Shown: positions 9,918 to 22,000, counted from the first letter of the stretch. The stretch: 64,000 nucleotides of DNA from an uncultured Neglectibacter sp. (GCA_946554335.1 CAMNSA010000003.1:1-64000); one strand, 5' to 3'. Numbers and translations are program-made. The notes: a model not told the origin generated them from the letters alone.

Positions 9918-11447
9918 ATGGAGTTTGAACGCGTTACCCCGGAAAGCGTAGGGATCCCCTCACAGGCTGTTACCGACCTTTTAAACGAGCTTTACCGCTG
10001 TGGAATCGAGATGCACAGCCTGATGCTGCTGCGCCATGGAAAGGTATGCGCGGAGGGCTGGTGGAAACCCTATAATCCGGAGTCTCCCCACGCCATGTTT
10101 TCCTTCAGCAAAAGCCTGACCTCCACCGCCATCGGCTTTGCCGTACAGGAAGGCCTGATCTCCCTGGACGACCGCTTAGTGGACATCTTTCCGGACAAGC
10201 TGCCGGACAATCCCAGCGAAAACCTGAAAAAGGCCACAGTCCGCCACCTTCTCATGATGGGCTGCGGCCATGAGACGGAAATCGAATGGGGCCCGGATCA
10301 GCCGGGAGACTGGATCTCCACCTTCTTAAGCCATCCCTTTGTCTACGAGCCCGGCACCCATTTTCTGTACAACACAGCGGGCACCAATCTGCTGTGCGCT
10401 ATCCTAAAGCGGAAAACGGGACAGCACCTTACAGAGTTTCTGCGGTCACGGCTCATCAAGCCTCTCGGAATGACCGATATCCGCTGCCACGCTCTGCCCG
10501 ACGGCACGGAAATGGGAGGAGCAGGCTACGCCCTGACCACGGAGGACATGGCCCGGTTCGTACAGTTTGTGGCCAACAAGGGACGCTGGGACGGCAAGCA
10601 GCTTTTAAACGAGGACTGGTTCCGGATGGCCACCGGAAAGCAAATCGAAAACCGGGGTCCTGGCTGGGACGGCGACCCTGACTGGTATCAGGGCTACGGC
10701 TTCCAGTTCTGGCGCTGCCAGCCGAAAGATGTTTTCCGGGGCGACGGCGCTTTCGGACAGTACGGCATCGTGTTCCCCGATCAGGACGCCGTGCTGGTAA
10801 TCACCTCTTCCTCGTTACAGCTGCAGGCGGTGCTCACCGCAATCTGGGAAAAGCTTCTGCCCAATATGCAGGACGCGCCTCTTGCGGAAAACGCCAGGCA
10901 GTATCATGTGCTTTCCCATCGTTTGAAAAACCTGGAGCTGGTCCCCATGCTGGGGATGCGCAATCCCGGCGCAGAGGAATCTCTGAACGGCGCTCGTTAT
11001 CTTCCGGACGCTTCCACGCCCTGCCTTTCCGATCTGATCGGCGGCACAGGGAGATTTGTGCAGGAGGGCGGCGTCCTGAAAGGCCTTTCTCTCCGGTTTG
11101 CCAAATACGGAAATATGGTCCTGTGCTGTGAGGAGGATCACGGAAGCTTCGAGATGGAGGTTGGGATGCAGGGACATCATGTCCTGACGGAGCACGAAGG
11201 TGTGATCTATGGAGCCGTGGGCAGATGGCGTTCCGGCAACACGCTGGAAATGGAGCTGCGCAACACCCGCGCTGTCAGCGGCGCCCGCTTCCTGTTCCGT
11301 TTCTCCGGCGAAAAGCTCACCGTCACGGCGGATTCCACCATCCCCCAGTCAGGGGGACTGGCAGGAGACGCCTTCCCGGGCTATACCTTCACCCTTTCAG
11401 AGGGAGAGGCCAGTATGAAGACAAAAATGTATTGGGAAGTCAATTAA
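9918..11447 (+). CDS. Serine hydrolase, beta-lactamase/penicillin-binding-protein-like
   Basis: MFSFSKSLTSTAIGFAVQEG (SxxK), YNTAGTNLLCAIL (YxN). Confidence 0.88.
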   Translation: MEFERVTPESVGIPSQAVTDLLNELYRCGIEMHSLMLLRHGKVCAEGWWKPYNPESPHAMFSFSKSLTSTAIGFAVQEGLISLDDRLVDIFPDKLPDNPSENLKKATVRHLLMMGCGHETEIEWGPDQPGDWISTFLSHPFVYEPGTHFLYNTAGTNLLCAILKRKTGQHLTEFLRSRLIKPLGMTDIRCHALPDGTEMGGAGYALTTEDMARFVQFVANKGRWDGKQLLNEDWFRMATGKQIENRGPGWDGDPDWYQGYGFQFWRCQPKDVFRGDGAFGQYGIVFPDQDAVLVITSSSLQLQAVLTAIWEKLLPNMQDAPLAENARQYHVLSHRLKNLELVPMLGMRNPGAEESLNGARYLPDASTPCLSDLIGGTGRFVQEGGVLKGLSLRFAKYGNMVLCCEEDHGSFEMEVGMQGHHVLTEHEGVIYGAVGRWRSGNTLEMELRNTRAVSGARFLFRFSGEKLTVTADSTIPQSGGLAGDAFPGYTFTLSEGEASMKTKMYWEVN

Positions 11448-11480
11448 TTCAACCTTTCTTACCTGCTCTGACAGAGCGAA

Positions 11481-11513
11481 AGACAGCATAGAAATTCTAT
11501 GCTGTCTTTTTTT
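11481..11513 (+). terminator. Intrinsic terminator of serine hydrolase gene
   Basis: AGACAGCATAGAA/TTCTATGCTGTCT followed by T7. Confidence 0.85.
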
Positions 11514-11521
11514 ATACCAAT

Positions 11522-11556
11522 AAAAAAAACAGACCCTCAATAGAGGGTCCGTTTTT
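11522..11556 (-). terminator. Intrinsic terminator of the ribosomal superoperon (after rplQ)
   Basis: Minus-strand GACCCTC/GAGGGTC hairpin followed by a T-run. Confidence 0.8.
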
Positions 11557-11563
11557 CGTTTCG

Positions 11564-11905
11564 TTAAACCAGCTCCAGGACCGCCATTTCGGCGGCGTCG
11601 CCTCTGCGGGGCCCGAGCTTTGTGATGCGGGTATAGCCGCCGTTGCGATCGGCATACTTGGGCGCGATGTCGGTGAACAGCTTGTTGGTCACGGACTCCT
11701 TGGTAATGAAGCTCATTACCATACGCTTGTTATGCAGATTGTCTTCCTTGGCAATGGTGATCATCTTCTCCGCCAAAGAGCGCACTTCCTTCGCGCGCGT
11801 AGCGGTGGTTTCGATCTTGCCGTTCTCAAAGAAGAAGGTGACCAGACCCCGCAGCATAGCGGTTCTATGGGCAGTATCTCTTCCGAGTTTTCTGGTTCCC
11901 GGCAT
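11564..11905 (-). CDS. rplQ: 50S ribosomal protein L17
   Basis: [34 protein letters not shown]. Confidence 0.98.
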   Translation of the reverse strand: MPGTRKLGRDTAHRTAMLRGLVTFFFENGKIETTATRAKEVRSLAEKMITIAKEDNLHNKRMVMSFITKESVTNKLFTDIAPKYADRNGGYTRITKLGPRRGDAAEMAVLELV

Positions 11906-11938
11906 AGATATTCACTCCTTACATTTCAAAGTAGATTA

Positions 11939-12892
11939 TTATTCGTCGTCCTTGCGCAGACTAAAGCCCAGAGAAGCCAGCTTCCACACAACTTCCTCCA
12001 GGGACTTGCGCCCCAGGTTCCGGACCTTCATCATATCCTCTTCCGACTTATTGATCAAGTCTTCCACCGTGTTGATCCCGGCGCGCTTGAGGCAGTTAAA
12101 GGAACGCACGGAGAGATCCAGCTCTTCGATGGTCATCTCCAGAACCTTTTCCTTACCGCCCTCGTCCTTCTCCACCATGATCTCCGTGCTCTTGCCCTTA
12201 TCGGAAAGATCCACAAAGAGGTTGAGATGGTCCGTGAGCACCTTCGCCGCAAGAGAAACAGCTTCCTGCGCGTTGATTACCCCGTTGGTCCAGACCTCTA
12301 AGGTGAGCTTGTCATAATCGATGCTCTGGCCCACACGGGTGTTTTCCACGTTGAAATTGACTTTGAGTACCGGTGTGTAAATGGAATCGACCGCGATCTC
12401 CCCGATCACGCCCTCCGTCATATTCTGCTTATTGCGCTCGTTGGAGACATAGCCTCTGCCCTTGTCCAGAGTGAGCTCCATATAGAGCTTCGCGCCCTCT
12501 CCCAGGGTGGCGATATGCAGCTCGGGATTCAAAACTTCTACCTCGCTGTCGCCCTTGATCGAGTCCGCCGTCACCTCGCAGGGACCCTCCGCAGAGATCT
12601 CAACGGTCTTGGCGCCGTCGCAGTGAAGCTTCGCCACCAGACCCTTAATGTTGAGTATGATCTCGGTAACATCTTCCTTGACACCGGGAATGGTAGAAAA
12701 CTCGTGGAGCACGCCGTCAATCTTGACAGATTTCACCGCGGTTCCGGGAAGGCTGGAAAGCAATACCCTGCGCAGGCTGTTTCCCAGCGTAGTGCCGAAG
12801 CCTCTTTCCAAAGGCTCGACTACGAATTTTCCATAAGTGCCGTTTTCGGAAATTTCCTCGATTTCTATTTTGGGCCTTTCGATCTCAATCAT
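11939..12892 (-). CDS. rpoA: DNA-directed RNA polymerase subunit alpha
   Basis: [28 protein letters not shown]; alpha-[18 protein letters not shown]. Confidence 0.99.
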   Translation of the reverse strand: MIEIERPKIEIEEISENGTYGKFVVEPLERGFGTTLGNSLRRVLLSSLPGTAVKSVKIDGVLHEFSTIPGVKEDVTEIILNIKGLVAKLHCDGAKTVEISAEGPCEVTADSIKGDSEVEVLNPELHIATLGEGAKLYMELTLDKGRGYVSNERNKQNMTEGVIGEIAVDSIYTPVLKVNFNVENTRVGQSIDYDKLTLEVWTNGVINAQEAVSLAAKVLTDHLNLFVDLSDKGKSTEIMVEKDEGGKEKVLEMTIEELDLSVRSFNCLKRAGINTVEDLINKSEEDMMKVRNLGRKSLEEVVWKLASLGFSLRKDDE

Positions 12893-12974
12893 CCGCGATC
12901 CTCCTTTGCATGACTGCCGCTTTACACTAGTACAAAGCTTGTCGAAATACCTTTCACCCTAAAAAACGGTGGGA

Positions 12975-13601
12975 TTACTTGGAGTACAATTCGACGATCA
13001 GCGTCTCGTCGACCTCCAGATCAATCTCCTCACGGGTGGGCATTTGAGCTACCTTTGCCTGTGCATTGGCAGCGTCAACATCCAGCCACTTGGGAATGGG
13101 ACGGGCGGAATTGGCCTCCAGCACAGCCTTAAACTTATCGCTCTGACGGCTCCCATCCTTAATGGCGACGGTATCTCCTACAGTCAGCAGATAAGAGGGA
13201 ATATCCACTTTCTTGCCGTTTACGGTAAAGTGGCCGTGTACCACCAGCTGACGGGCTTCCGCTCTGGAGCTGGCCCAGCCGCAGCGGTAAACCACATTGT
13301 CCAAACGGGTCTCCAGCAAAATCAAAAGATTGTCGCCGGCCTTACCGGGCATCTTGGTTCCCATCTCATAATAATGGCGGAACTGGTTCTCCAAAACACC
13401 GTAAAAGCGTCTGGTCATCTGCTTCGCGCGAAGCTGCATACCGTACTCGGAAGTCTTCTTGCGGCCCTGGCCATGCTGGCCGGGGGCGTACGCTCTGCGG
13501 GTGATCGCGCACTTATCTGTGTAACATCTCTCTCCCTTGAGGAACAGTTTCTGGCCCTCCCGGCGGCAAAGCTTGCACACAGCCTCAGTATATCTTGCCA
13601 T
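12975..13601 (-). CDS. rpsD: 30S ribosomal protein S4
   Basis: [27 protein letters not shown]4 RNA-binding domain [22 protein letters not shown]. Confidence 0.98.
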   Translation of the reverse strand: MARYTEAVCKLCRREGQKLFLKGERCYTDKCAITRRAYAPGQHGQGRKKTSEYGMQLRAKQMTRRFYGVLENQFRHYYEMGTKMPGKAGDNLLILLETRLDNVVYRCGWASSRAEARQLVVHGHFTVNGKKVDIPSYLLTVGDTVAIKDGSRQSDKFKAVLEANSARPIPKWLDVDAANAQAKVAQMPTREEIDLEVDETLIVELYSK

Positions 13602-13630
13602 TTTTGAAACCTCCTAGTTATCGGTATCCG

Positions 13631-14032
13631 TTATACGCGTCTTCTCTTGGGCGGGCGGCATCCGTTGTGGGGGATGGGCGTCACATCCTTGATCATGCTT
13701 ACATCCAGTCCCGCGGCCTGCAGGGCGCGGATCGCTGCCTCACGGCCGGCGCCGGGACCCTTTACATAGACCTCCACGCTCTTCATGCCGTGCTCCATTG
13801 CCAGGCGGGCTGCCGTCTCAGCAGCGGTCTGAGCAGCGAAGGGAGTGGATTTTCTGGAGCCGCGGAAGCCCAGTTCTCCGGAACTGGCCCAGGAGATTGC
13901 GTTGCCCTGGGTATCGGTGATCGTTACGATGGTATTGTTAAATGTAGACTGAATATGGGCGGCTCCGCGTTCGATATTCTTGCGCTCGCGGCGTCTGCGT
14001 ACAGTGCCCTTTGTAGCCTTTTGTGCTGCCAT
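13631..14032 (-). CDS. rpsK: 30S ribosomal protein S11
   Basis: [29 protein letters not shown]-terminal [12 protein letters not shown]. Confidence 0.98.
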   Translation of the reverse strand: MAAQKATKGTVRRRRERKNIERGAAHIQSTFNNTIVTITDTQGNAISWASSGELGFRGSRKSTPFAAQTAAETAARLAMEHGMKSVEVYVKGPGAGREAAIRALQAAGLDVSMIKDVTPIPHNGCRPPKRRRV

Positions 14033-14047
14033 TTAAAAAGTCCCTCC

Positions 14048-14416
14048 TTACTTCTTCTTGTTGGCCATCGTCTTACGGGGGCCCTTACGGGTCCTGGCGT
14101 TGGTCTTGGTGCGCTGGCCTCTTACCGGAAGGCCCTTGCGGTGGCGGACGCCACGATAACAACCGATCTCAATCAATCTCTTGATGTCAAAGGCCACATC
14201 GCGGCGAAGATCGCCTTCCACATGGCAGTTCCTGTCGATATAATCTCTCAGTTTCGCTGTGTCGTCCTCGGAAAGATCTCTCACCCGGATATCGGGATCC
14301 ACACCGGTCTCGGCGCAGATGGTGGACGCGGTCTTGCGTCCGATCCCGAAAATATAGGTAAGTGCGATCTCGATTCGCTTGTCTCTGGGTAAATCAATAC
14401 CTGAAATACGAGCCAT
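14048..14416 (-). CDS. rpsM: 30S ribosomal protein S13
   Basis: [55 protein letters not shown]. Confidence 0.98.
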   Translation of the reverse strand: MARISGIDLPRDKRIEIALTYIFGIGRKTASTICAETGVDPDIRVRDLSEDDTAKLRDYIDRNCHVEGDLRRDVAFDIKRLIEIGCYRGVRHRKGLPVRGQRTKTNARTRKGPRKTMANKKK

Positions 14417-14448
14417 TCTTACACCTCCAAATAACTTAGGCGAGAGCC

Positions 14449-14562
14449 TTAGCCCTGACGCTGCTTATGCTTGGGATTGTCACAGATGACCATGACCTTT
14501 CCCTTGCGCTTGATGATCTTGCACTTTTCACACATCTTCTTGACAGAAGGTCTTACTTTCAT
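14449..14562 (-). CDS. rpmJ: 50S ribosomal protein L36 (absent from ORF track, short)
   Basis: Hand translation [37 protein letters not shown], zinc-type L36. Confidence 0.97.
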   Translation of the reverse strand: MKVRPSVKKMCEKCKIIKRKGKVMVICDNPKHKQRQG

Positions 14563-14648
14563 GGATGACCCTTCCTTTCTTGCGTTGGGATAGCGTGTCT
14601 CTTTTGACGGACATCGGCCTTTTTAGGGAGGAAACCGCCCTTTAAGGG

Positions 14649-14867
14649 TTATTTTGATCTCCAGGTGATGCGGCCCTTGGTGAGATCATAGGGAGACATC
14701 TCCATGGTCACCTTGTCTCCGGGCAGGATCCGGATGAAATTCATCCGAAGCTTTCCGGAAATATGAGCCAGCACCGTATGGCCGTTGGGAAGTTCGACCT
14801 GAAAAGTAGCGTTCGGGAGCGCTTCCTTGACCACTCCTTGCACCTCAATGACATCCTGCTTTGACAT
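14649..14867 (-). CDS. infA: Translation initiation factor IF-1
   Basis: [53 protein letters not shown]. Confidence 0.98.
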   Translation of the reverse strand: MSKQDVIEVQGVVKEALPNATFQVELPNGHTVLAHISGKLRMNFIRILPGDKVTMEMSPYDLTKGRITWRSK

Positions 14868-14887
14868 ACAAACGAAACCTCCGTGCG

Positions 14888-15139
14888 TTATCTCTTAGCC
14901 CCGTCCCCGAAAGACGCGAGGGCTCTTCGAATTTGTCGATTGGTTTTGAGACTTTCCTCAGAAAGCACTGCAGCTGCGGGCGCTAAGTGCTTAAGCTTCT
15001 TCCGTTTGGGCCGCTCCAGCCGCCTTCGCTTTCCGTCACAGACGAAAGCATAGGGTGAAAGCACCTGAAGCACCGTTTGGAAATCGCCCTTATCGTGCCC
15101 TGCCAAAGACCTGACCACCTGACCTCTTTTGATCTCCAT
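14888..15139 (-). CDS. KOW domain-containing (L14e/L6e/L27e-like) RNA-binding protein
   Basis: [29 protein letters not shown]-like; sits between infA and map. Confidence 0.85.
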   Translation of the reverse strand: MEIKRGQVVRSLAGHDKGDFQTVLQVLSPYAFVCDGKRRRLERPKRKKLKHLAPAAAVLSEESLKTNRQIRRALASFGDGAKR

Positions 15140-15164
15140 GGCGCTTCCATCTTCCCTTTCTCTC

Positions 15165-15917
15165 TTAATCCAGCCTGGTCAGAATGACCGGCCCGTCCGG
15201 GGTGATGGCTACCGTGTGTTCAAAATGGGCGGAAAGGCTTCCGTCCTGTGTGACCGTGGTCCAGCCGTCCTGCAGGATCCGGACACCGCATTTCCCCGCG
15301 TTTACCATGGGTTCAATGGCGATGACCATTCCCGGCTGCAGCCGTACGCCCCTGCCTGGGGTGCCGTAATTGGGAACGCTTGGGTCTTCGTGCAGCTTCG
15401 CACCTACTCCGTGGCCGACAAACTCTCGTACCACCGAGTAACTGCGCGCTTCGACATACTCCTGCACAGCATGGCCTATGTCGCCCAGACGGTTTCCGGG
15501 CTTGGCCTGCTCGATCCCGAGCCAAAGGCTTTTTTCCGTGGCCTCCAGGAGAGACTTCGCCTCGCCGCTTATTTCCCCGCAGGGGAAGGTCCAGGCGTTG
15601 TCTCCGTGGAAGCCCTCGAAACAGGCGCCTACATCAACACTGACGATATCGCCTTTCTTTAAAACCTGGCTCTTGGAAGGTATGCCGTGGATGACCACAT
15701 GGTTGACCGAGATACATGCGCTTCCCGGAAATCCTCCGTATCCGAGAAAACTGGGAGTTGCTCCCATCTTCTCGATATACTGGCGGACGATCTTGTCGAT
15801 CTCCCAGGTTGAGACCCCGGGTTCGACCGCCTCTCCGGCAAGCTTCAGTGCTGCCTGCGAGATCTTCCCGGCCTTCCGCATCGCGGAAAGCTCTCGACTC
15901 GTCTTCAGCACGATCAT
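15165..15917 (-). CDS. map: Type I methionyl aminopeptidase
   Basis: [63 protein letters not shown]. Confidence 0.97.
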   Translation of the reverse strand: MIVLKTSRELSAMRKAGKISQAALKLAGEAVEPGVSTWEIDKIVRQYIEKMGATPSFLGYGGFPGSACISVNHVVIHGIPSKSQVLKKGDIVSVDVGACFEGFHGDNAWTFPCGEISGEAKSLLEATEKSLWLGIEQAKPGNRLGDIGHAVQEYVEARSYSVVREFVGHGVGAKLHEDPSVPNYGTPGRGVRLQPGMVIAIEPMVNAGKCGVRILQDGWTTVTQDGSLSAHFEHTVAITPDGPVILTRLD

Positions 15918-16552
15918 ACAAACGCCTCCAGAGCTTCCTCTACCAGGCGGCTGGTATCCTCCAGCTTCTCCTGGCCATGAACCACAAGCAGCTTGCCCTG
16001 CTTGCTGTAGAACTCTTTGAGAGGCTCCGTCTGGGTGTGATAAACCTCCAGACGCTCTCTGACGGTATCCGGGTGATCATCCTTGCGCTGAACGAGGGTG
16101 CCGCCGCAAAGGTCGCACTTTCCCTCTTCCTTGGGCTGCTTATACAGCACATGGTAGGAGGAACCGCACTTTTCGCAGACACGGCGTCCGGACATCCGGG
16201 TGATGATAGCCTCATCCGCCACCTCGATATCGAGGACGGCGTCAATGCTGACACCCATGGCGTCCAGAGCCTCGGCCTGAGGAATGGTTCTGGGGAACCC
16301 ATCCAGGATAAAGCCGTTTTCGCAATCCGGCTGAGCAAGACGATCCTTGATGATCCCAATGAGGATCTCATCGGGCACAAGCTGTCCGCTTTCCATATAG
16401 GTCTTCGCCTTCAGTCCCATTTCTGTGCCGCTCTTCAGCGCCTCACGGAGAATATTCCCCGTTGAGATGGTGGGGATCTTGTTCTTCTGACAGATGAGCT
16501 CCGCCTGCGTGCCTTTCCCGGCGCCAGGGGCTCCTAAAAGGATAAGCTTCAT
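15914..16552 (-). CDS. adk: Adenylate kinase
   Basis: [33 protein letters not shown]; zinc-type LID CxxC; start at internal Met 16552. Confidence 0.98.
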   Translation of the reverse strand: MKLILLGAPGAGKGTQAELICQKNKIPTISTGNILREALKSGTEMGLKAKTYMESGQLVPDEILIGIIKDRLAQPDCENGFILDGFPRTIPQAEALDAMGVSIDAVLDIEVADEAIITRMSGRRVCEKCGSSYHVLYKQPKEEGKCDLCGGTLVQRKDDHPDTVRERLEVYHTQTEPLKEFYSKQGKLLVVHGQEKLEDTSRLVEEALEAFV

Positions 16553-16584
16553 AACAAAATCTTCCTTTCTGTCCTCTTCCCCGA

Positions 16585-17901
16585 TCAATCGAGGAAGCCC
16601 TTGTAGTGGCGCATCATCATCTGAGATTCCAGCTGCTTCACGGTCTCAAGCGCCACACCTACGATAATGATGATGGATGTTCCGCCCATGGACAGGCCCG
16701 CAAGGCCGGTCAGGTTGGTGTAAACGATGGGGACCAGCGCTACAAAAGCCAGGAACAGCGCGCCGATCAGCGTAATTTTGGAAAGGATCTTTGCGATGAA
16801 GTCCGCCGAAGGCTTGCCCGGACGGATGCCCGGGATGGTGCCGTTGCTCTGGCGGAGATTATTGGCCATTTCCAGCGGATTATACTGAATGGACATATAG
16901 AAGAAAGCGAACATGATAATCAGCAGGAAATAAAGCAGTGTGTAAAGCCAACCGGTCTGGGAGAAGGCTTCGAAAAAGCCCTTCCAGAAGCCACCTTCAG
17001 GATTTACAAAAAACTTGATAAACTGAGGGATAGACAGGATCGCGCTGGCAAAAATCACCGGCATAACGCCGCTCATTGCCACCTTGACCGGCAGGAAGGA
17101 GCTCTGCCCGCCGTACATTTTTCTGCCTACGACCTTCTTTGCGTACTGTACCGGGATCCTGCGCTCCGCCTCGTTCATAAACACGATGACCCAGATCACT
17201 ACCAGGAACAAAGCGACGAACAGAATGCTGAAGATCACATAGCTATACTGGCCGCCGGTCCAGCCTGCGGAAATGTAGTTCCACAGATTTCCCACCATGG
17301 AGGGAAGCCGGGCTACGATACCGGCCAGCAGGATCATGGAAATACCGTTTCCGATTCCCTTTTCATTGATCTGCTCGCCCATCCACATGACCAGCGCGGT
17401 GCCGGCGGTGAAGGTGAGCACGATCACGAGGCCCACAAAGATATTTGTGACTACTCCGGAGCCCATGTAGTTCACGATGTTGGAATTGCGCAGATAGAAG
17501 TAATAAGCCACACCCTGGATCAGGCCCAGCACCACAGTTACATACCGGGTAATGGTAGCGATCTTCTTCCGACCGCTCTCTCCTTCCTTGGAGATCCTCT
17601 CCAAAGCGGGGATGGCAATGGTCAAAAGCTGCATGATGATCGAGCTGTTGATATAGGGCGTGATACCCATGGCAAACAGAGAAGCGTAAGAGAACGCGCC
17701 GCCGGTCAGCATATTGATGTAGCCCAGCGCGGCGTTTCCGCTGGCCTCTGCGGAAGCCATCATCTGAGACAGGGCGGACACATCCAGGAAAGGCACCGGG
17801 ATCACGGAGCCAAACCGGAACACGACGATGATGAGAAGAGTATAAAGGATCTTCTTTCTCAGATCGGGGATCCGCCATGCGTTCCTAATGGTGTTAAACA
17901 A
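16585..17901 (-). CDS. secY: Preprotein translocase subunit SecY
   Basis: [38 protein letters not shown]; 10-TM SecY motifs. Confidence 0.98.
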   Translation of the reverse strand: MFNTIRNAWRIPDLRKKILYTLLIIVVFRFGSVIPVPFLDVSALSQMMASAEASGNAALGYINMLTGGAFSYASLFAMGITPYINSSIIMQLLTIAIPALERISKEGESGRKKIATITRYVTVVLGLIQGVAYYFYLRNSNIVNYMGSGVVTNIFVGLVIVLTFTAGTALVMWMGEQINEKGIGNGISMILLAGIVARLPSMVGNLWNYISAGWTGGQYSYVIFSILFVALFLVVIWVIVFMNEAERRIPVQYAKKVVGRKMYGGQSSFLPVKVAMSGVMPVIFASAILSIPQFIKFFVNPEGGFWKGFFEAFSQTGWLYTLLYFLLIIMFAFFYMSIQYNPLEMANNLRQSNGTIPGIRPGKPSADFIAKILSKITLIGALFLAFVALVPIVYTNLTGLAGLSMGGTSIIIIVGVALETVKQLESQMMMRHYKGFLD

Positions 17902-17902
17902 C

Positions 17903-18343
17903 TCAGATCACCTCGGCCTTTCCGCCTGCAGCCTCTATCTTGGCCTTTGCGGCTTCCGAGAAAGCGGTGGCCTTGACCGTGAGCTTTTTCTTCATTTCCC
18001 CGCTTCCGAGAATCTTCACACCGTCTCCAATGTTTTTCAGAATACCGGATTCCATCAAAGCCGCAGCGTCTACCACCGCGCCGTCCTCAAAGCGATTGAG
18101 AACCCCTACATTGAGGGAAACGATCTCCTTGGCAAAAATATTGTTGAATCCTCTTTTAGGGATCCGTCTCTGCAAGGGCATCTGGCCTCCTTCAAAGCCG
18201 GGACGCTGGCCGCGGCCTGCTCTGGCCTTCTGGCCCTTATGGCCCTTTCCGGCGGTCTTACCCGTTCCGGAGCCATAACCTCTGCCGATGCGCTTCGGCT
18301 CTCTGGTAGAGCCGGGTACAGCTTTCAGCTGGTTGAGCTTCAT
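17903..18343 (-). CDS. rplO: 50S ribosomal protein L15
   Basis: [41 protein letters not shown]. Confidence 0.98.
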   Translation of the reverse strand: MKLNQLKAVPGSTREPKRIGRGYGSGTGKTAGKGHKGQKARAGRGQRPGFEGGQMPLQRRIPKRGFNNIFAKEIVSLNVGVLNRFEDGAVVDAAALMESGILKNIGDGVKILGSGEMKKKLTVKATAFSEAAKAKIEAAGGKAEVI

Positions 18344-18364
18344 TGATACGCACCTCCTTAAGCT

Positions 18365-18532
18365 TTACTTGCCTACCTCGACGAGATGGCTGATTTTCTT
18401 CACTTTGCCCTGAGTCTGGGCATTGTCAGGCTGTTCGGTGGTGTCTCCGATCTTCTTCAGTCCCAGAGACCATGCGGTTGCAATCTGGTCTTTTTTACTG
18501 CCGATCAGGCTCTTTTTTAAAGTAATTTTCAC
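18365..18532 (-). CDS. rpmD: 50S ribosomal protein L30 (GTG start; absent from ORF track)
   Basis: Hand translation (V)[54 protein letters not shown], between rplO and rpsE. Confidence 0.95.
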   Translation of the reverse strand: MKITLKKSLIGSKKDQIATAWSLGLKKIGDTTEQPDNAQTQGKVKKISHLVEVGK

Positions 18533-18547
18533 AGCTGCAGCCTCCCC

Positions 18548-19048
18548 TTACAGAATTTCCTTCGTTGTCTTTCCGCGCAAGGCGGCTACTTCCTCGGCCG
18601 TGCGCAGCTGAGAAAGACCGGCGATGGTAGCTCTCACCACATTGCACGGATTGTTGGAGCGCAGAGCTTTGGTACGAATGTCCTTGATGCCCGCGCTTTC
18701 CACCACCGCGCGCACAGGACCGCCGGCAATAACGCCGGTACCGGGAGCGGCAGGCTTCAGAAGCACCTTGCCGGCTCCGAACTCGCCCATGATCTCGTGG
18801 GGGATCGTAGAGCCGCGCAGGGAGACCTTTAAGAGGTTCTTCTTGGCGTCTTCGATCCCTTTGCGGATCGCATCGGGAACTTCGGCGGCCTTGCCGATGC
18901 CGAAGCCCACAGTGCCGTTTCCGTCACCCACTACCACAAGCGCGGAAAATTTCATGACGCGGCCGCCCTTTACGGTTTTGGAAACCCGGTTGATGGCGAC
19001 TACGCGTTCCTGCATATCCAGTGTCGTTGCGTCAATATTACTAGCCAA
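18548..19048 (-). CDS. rpsE: 30S ribosomal protein S5
   Basis: [42 protein letters not shown]. Confidence 0.98.
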   Translation of the reverse strand: MASNIDATTLDMQERVVAINRVSKTVKGGRVMKFSALVVVGDGNGTVGFGIGKAAEVPDAIRKGIEDAKKNLLKVSLRGSTIPHEIMGEFGAGKVLLKPAAPGTGVIAGGPVRAVVESAGIKDIRTKALRSNNPCNVVRATIAGLSQLRTAEEVAALRGKTTKEIL

Positions 19049-19065
19049 ATCCTTTTTCCTCCTTC

Positions 19066-19425
19066 TTAGAAGTTGAGGCCGCCCTCACGGGCGCCGTCGG
19101 CCAGCTCTTTGACGCGGCCGTGGAAAATGTAGCCTCCGCGATCGAACACTACAGTGGTGATCCCTTTTTCAGCTGCCCTTTTAGCGATCATCTTGCCTAC
19201 CTCTTTGGCAGCTTCTTTGTTTCCGCCCTTGCCCTCAAAGCTCTTGTCCAGGGTAGAGGCCGCGCACAGGGTCACGCCCTTTACATCGTCGATGATCTGG
19301 GCATAGATGTTTGCGCTGGAGCGGAAAACGTTCAGGCGGGGGCGTTCAGCCGTGCCCGAAATCTTGCCGCGCACTCTCTTGTGACGGCGAAGGCGTGCTT
19401 TATTGGTATCTGCCTTATTGACCAT
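19066..19425 (-). CDS. rplR: 50S ribosomal protein L18
   Basis: [37 protein letters not shown]. Confidence 0.98.
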   Translation of the reverse strand: MVNKADTNKARLRRHKRVRGKISGTAERPRLNVFRSSANIYAQIIDDVKGVTLCAASTLDKSFEGKGGNKEAAKEVGKMIAKRAAEKGITTVVFDRGGYIFHGRVKELADGAREGGLNF

Positions 19426-19438
19426 TTATCTCACTCCT

Positions 19439-19987
19439 TTAACCTTTTGCGCCCTTACCGGCTTTGCCTTCCTTATGGCGTACATACTCGCCCAGATAGC
19501 GAATACCCTTGCCCTTATAAGGCTCCGGCGGTCTCTTCTCGCGGACTTCCGCCGCAAACTGGCCTACCTTCTGCTTGTCGATCCCGGAAATGATGATGGA
19601 GTTGGGATTGGGAGCATCGATCTTGATCTCATCCGTCTCGGAAACGATCACCTGATGGGAAAAGCCCAGGTTCATCACCAGGTTCTTCCCCTGCTTCTGC
19701 ACACGATAGCCCACGCCCTGTACCTCCAGCTCCTTCTTGAAGCCTTCGGTGACGCCGATCACCATGTTGTCCACCAGCGTGCGGGTGAGGCCGTGGAGAG
19801 CGCGGGACTCCTTTTCGTCATCGGGTCGGGTAACAATGATCTCAGAACCCTCAACCTTCACAGTGATCTTCGGGTTGACAGACTGGGTAAGGCTGCCCTT
19901 GGGGCCCTTTACCGAAACGACGCTGCCGTCGACCTTTACCTCGACGCCGGCGGGAATATTTATGGGTTTTCTTCCAATTCTCGACAT
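19439..19987 (-). CDS. rplF: 50S ribosomal protein L6
   Basis: MSRIGRKPINIPAGVEVKVDG; PEPYKGKGIRYLGEYVRHKEGKAGK; start at internal Met 19987. Confidence 0.98.
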   Translation of the reverse strand: MSRIGRKPINIPAGVEVKVDGSVVSVKGPKGSLTQSVNPKITVKVEGSEIIVTRPDDEKESRALHGLTRTLVDNMVIGVTEGFKKELEVQGVGYRVQKQGKNLVMNLGFSHQVIVSETDEIKIDAPNPNSIIISGIDKQKVGQFAAEVREKRPPEPYKGKGIRYLGEYVRHKEGKAGKGAKG

Positions 19988-20006
19988 GTTATCGCACCCT
20001 CCTCTC

Positions 20007-20405
20007 TTACCAGATGAATGCCAGCACTTCGCCGCCGACATTTGCTTTGCGGGCATCTCTGTCCGTCATGATCCCCTTTGAGGTGGAGACCACGGCAATC
20101 CCTAAGCCCTTCATGACGCGGGGAAGCTCCTGCGCGTTGGAATAGATGCGCAGACCGGGCTTTGACACTCTCTTCAGGCCCTTGATCACAGGGGTCTTGC
20201 CCTCGCCGTACTTCAGGGTGATATGGATCATGCCCTGCTTGCCGTCCTCCGTCACGGTGAAGCTCTTCACATAGCCCTCATCGCAGAGAATCTGGCAGAT
20301 CGCCTTCTTCATGTTGGAGGCGGGGACCTCTACCGTATCGTGCTTCGCGGACTGAGCGTTGCGGATACGGGTCAACAGATCGGCAATGGTATCTGTAACT
20401 TGCAT
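20007..20405 (-). CDS. rpsH: 30S ribosomal protein S8
   Basis: [64 protein letters not shown]. Confidence 0.98.
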   Translation of the reverse strand: MQVTDTIADLLTRIRNAQSAKHDTVEVPASNMKKAICQILCDEGYVKSFTVTEDGKQGMIHITLKYGEGKTPVIKGLKRVSKPGLRIYSNAQELPRVMKGLGIAVVSTSKGIMTDRDARKANVGGEVLAFIW

Positions 20406-20541
20406 GACTTAATAACCTCCTTATGGTATCAGTATCATGTGTTTCGGCCCTTCCCACTGAACGAACCAGGGGAGAAGCCTTTCTTTCGTCAGGGCCGCCG
20501 GTTTGGGGCGGGCCTGCAGAAAAGCCGGAAACCGCTTTCGC

Positions 20542-20727
20542 TTACCAGCTGGCCTTCTTTACTCCGGGGATCTCGCCCTTGTAGGCGAGCTCGCGGAAGC
20601 AAATACGGCAAATGCCGAATTTCCGAAGGTAGGCATGCGGCCTGCCGCAGATCTTGCAGCGGTTGTATTCACGGGTGGAATACTTCTGGGTTCTCTTCTG
20701 CTTGATTTTCATAGAAGTTTTGGCCAC
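20542..20727 (-). CDS. rpsN: 30S ribosomal protein S14, zinc-binding type Z
   Basis: [47 protein letters not shown]; two CxxC. Confidence 0.97.
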   Translation of the reverse strand: MAKTSMKIKQKRTQKYSTREYNRCKICGRPHAYLRKFGICRICFRELAYKGEIPGVKKASW

Positions 20728-20739
20728 AATGATCCCTCC

Positions 20740-21279
20740 TTATCTTGTAAATGGAGCGCCCATCAAGCTGAGAAACTCACGGGCCTCTTCGTCGGTTTTT
20801 GCGGTGGTGACAAAGCAGATATCCATGCCCCGCACCTTATCGACCTTATCGTAGTCGATCTCAGGGAAAATCAGCTGCTCGCGGATCCCCATATTGTAGT
20901 TGCCGCGGCCGTCAAAGGAATTGGGGTTGATGCCGCGGAAGTCACGGACACGGGGAAGGGCTATATTGAACAGCCTGTCGAGGAACTCGTACATTCTGTC
21001 CCCTCTGAGCGTCACCTTCACGCCGATGGGCATCCCCTCACGCAGCTTGAAGTTCGCAACGGACTTCTTGGCCTTGCAGACCACGGGCTTCTGGCCGGTG
21101 ATCTTCATCAGGTCGCCGCTGATGGAATCGATTGCCTTGGCGTTGTCCTTCGCTTCGCCTGCGCCTACATTCACTACAATTTTATCCAGCTTCGGGATCT
21201 CCATCACGCTCTTGTAAGAAAACTTCTTCATCAGCGCGGGGGCCACTTCCGCCTTATAAAAATCCTTCATTCTTGCCAT
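20740..21279 (-). CDS. rplE: 50S ribosomal protein L5
   Basis: [54 protein letters not shown]. Confidence 0.98.
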   Translation of the reverse strand: MARMKDFYKAEVAPALMKKFSYKSVMEIPKLDKIVVNVGAGEAKDNAKAIDSISGDLMKITGQKPVVCKAKKSVANFKLREGMPIGVKVTLRGDRMYEFLDRLFNIALPRVRDFRGINPNSFDGRGNYNMGIREQLIFPEIDYDKVDKVRGMDICFVTTAKTDEEAREFLSLMGAPFTR

Positions 21280-21296
21280 CTCAGTCTATTCCTCCC

Positions 21297-21614
21297 TTAC
21301 AGCGACTCGCCGCATTTTCTGCAAATGCGTTCCTTCGTGCCGTCGTTCAAAACCTTATGACCGACACGGGTGGGCTTTCCGCAGCGCGGGCAAACGACTT
21401 GTACCTTGCAGGCATAGATCGCGGATTCGGCCTTGATGATCCCGCCGGCTTCTCCCATTCTCCGAGGCTTTACATGCTTCTGCACAAAGTTCGCGTTCTC
21501 CACGATCACTTTGCCCTCCTTGGGGGAAACCTGCATGACCTTTCCCTTCTTGCCGCGGTCTTTTCCGCTGAGGATCATTACGGTGTCACCGGTTTTTACA
21601 TGAAGCTTATTCAT
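21297..21614 (-). CDS. rplX: 50S ribosomal protein L24
   Basis: MNKLHVKTGDTVMILSGKDRGKKGKVMQVSPKEGKVIVENAN. Confidence 0.98.
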   Translation of the reverse strand: MNKLHVKTGDTVMILSGKDRGKKGKVMQVSPKEGKVIVENANFVQKHVKPRRMGEAGGIIKAESAIYACKVQVVCPRCGKPTRVGHKVLNDGTKERICRKCGESL

Positions 21615-21631
21615 CTTTCAGTGCACCTCCA

Positions 21632-22000
21632 TCAAAGTACTTCCGGGGCAAGCGACAGGATCTTCAGATATTCCTTGTCGCGCAGTTCTCTCGCGACAGG
21701 CCCAAAGATACGCGTTCCCCTGGGGTTCTTGTCATCACGGATAATGACGGCGGCATTCTCGTCGAAACGGATGTAAGTGCCGTCCTCCCGGCGAACGCCG
21801 GAAGCGGATCTCACGATGACCGCCTTTACTACATCGCCCTTTTTCACAACGCCGCCGGGCGCCGCTTTCTTCACTGAAGCTACCACAATGTCGCCGATAT
21901 TGGCATACCTCCTGCCGGTGCCTCCCAACACACGGATGCACATGAGCTCCTTTGCGCCGGTGTTGTCGGCTACCTTGAGGTAAGACTGCTGCTGTATCAC
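21632..22000 (-). CDS. rplN: 50S ribosomal protein L14
   Basis: [37 protein letters not shown]. Confidence 0.98.
   Translation of the reverse strand: MIQQQSYLKVADNTGAKELMCIRVLGGTGRRYANIGDIVVASVKKAAPGGVVKKGDVVKAVIVRSASGVRREDGTYIRFDENAAVIIRDDKNPRGTRIFGPVARELRDKEYLKILSLAPEVL

Noticed and set aside
16606-17976. 456-aa plus-strand ORF opposite secY
   Set aside because: Antisense shadow of secY with His/Asp-rich, low-complexity translation.
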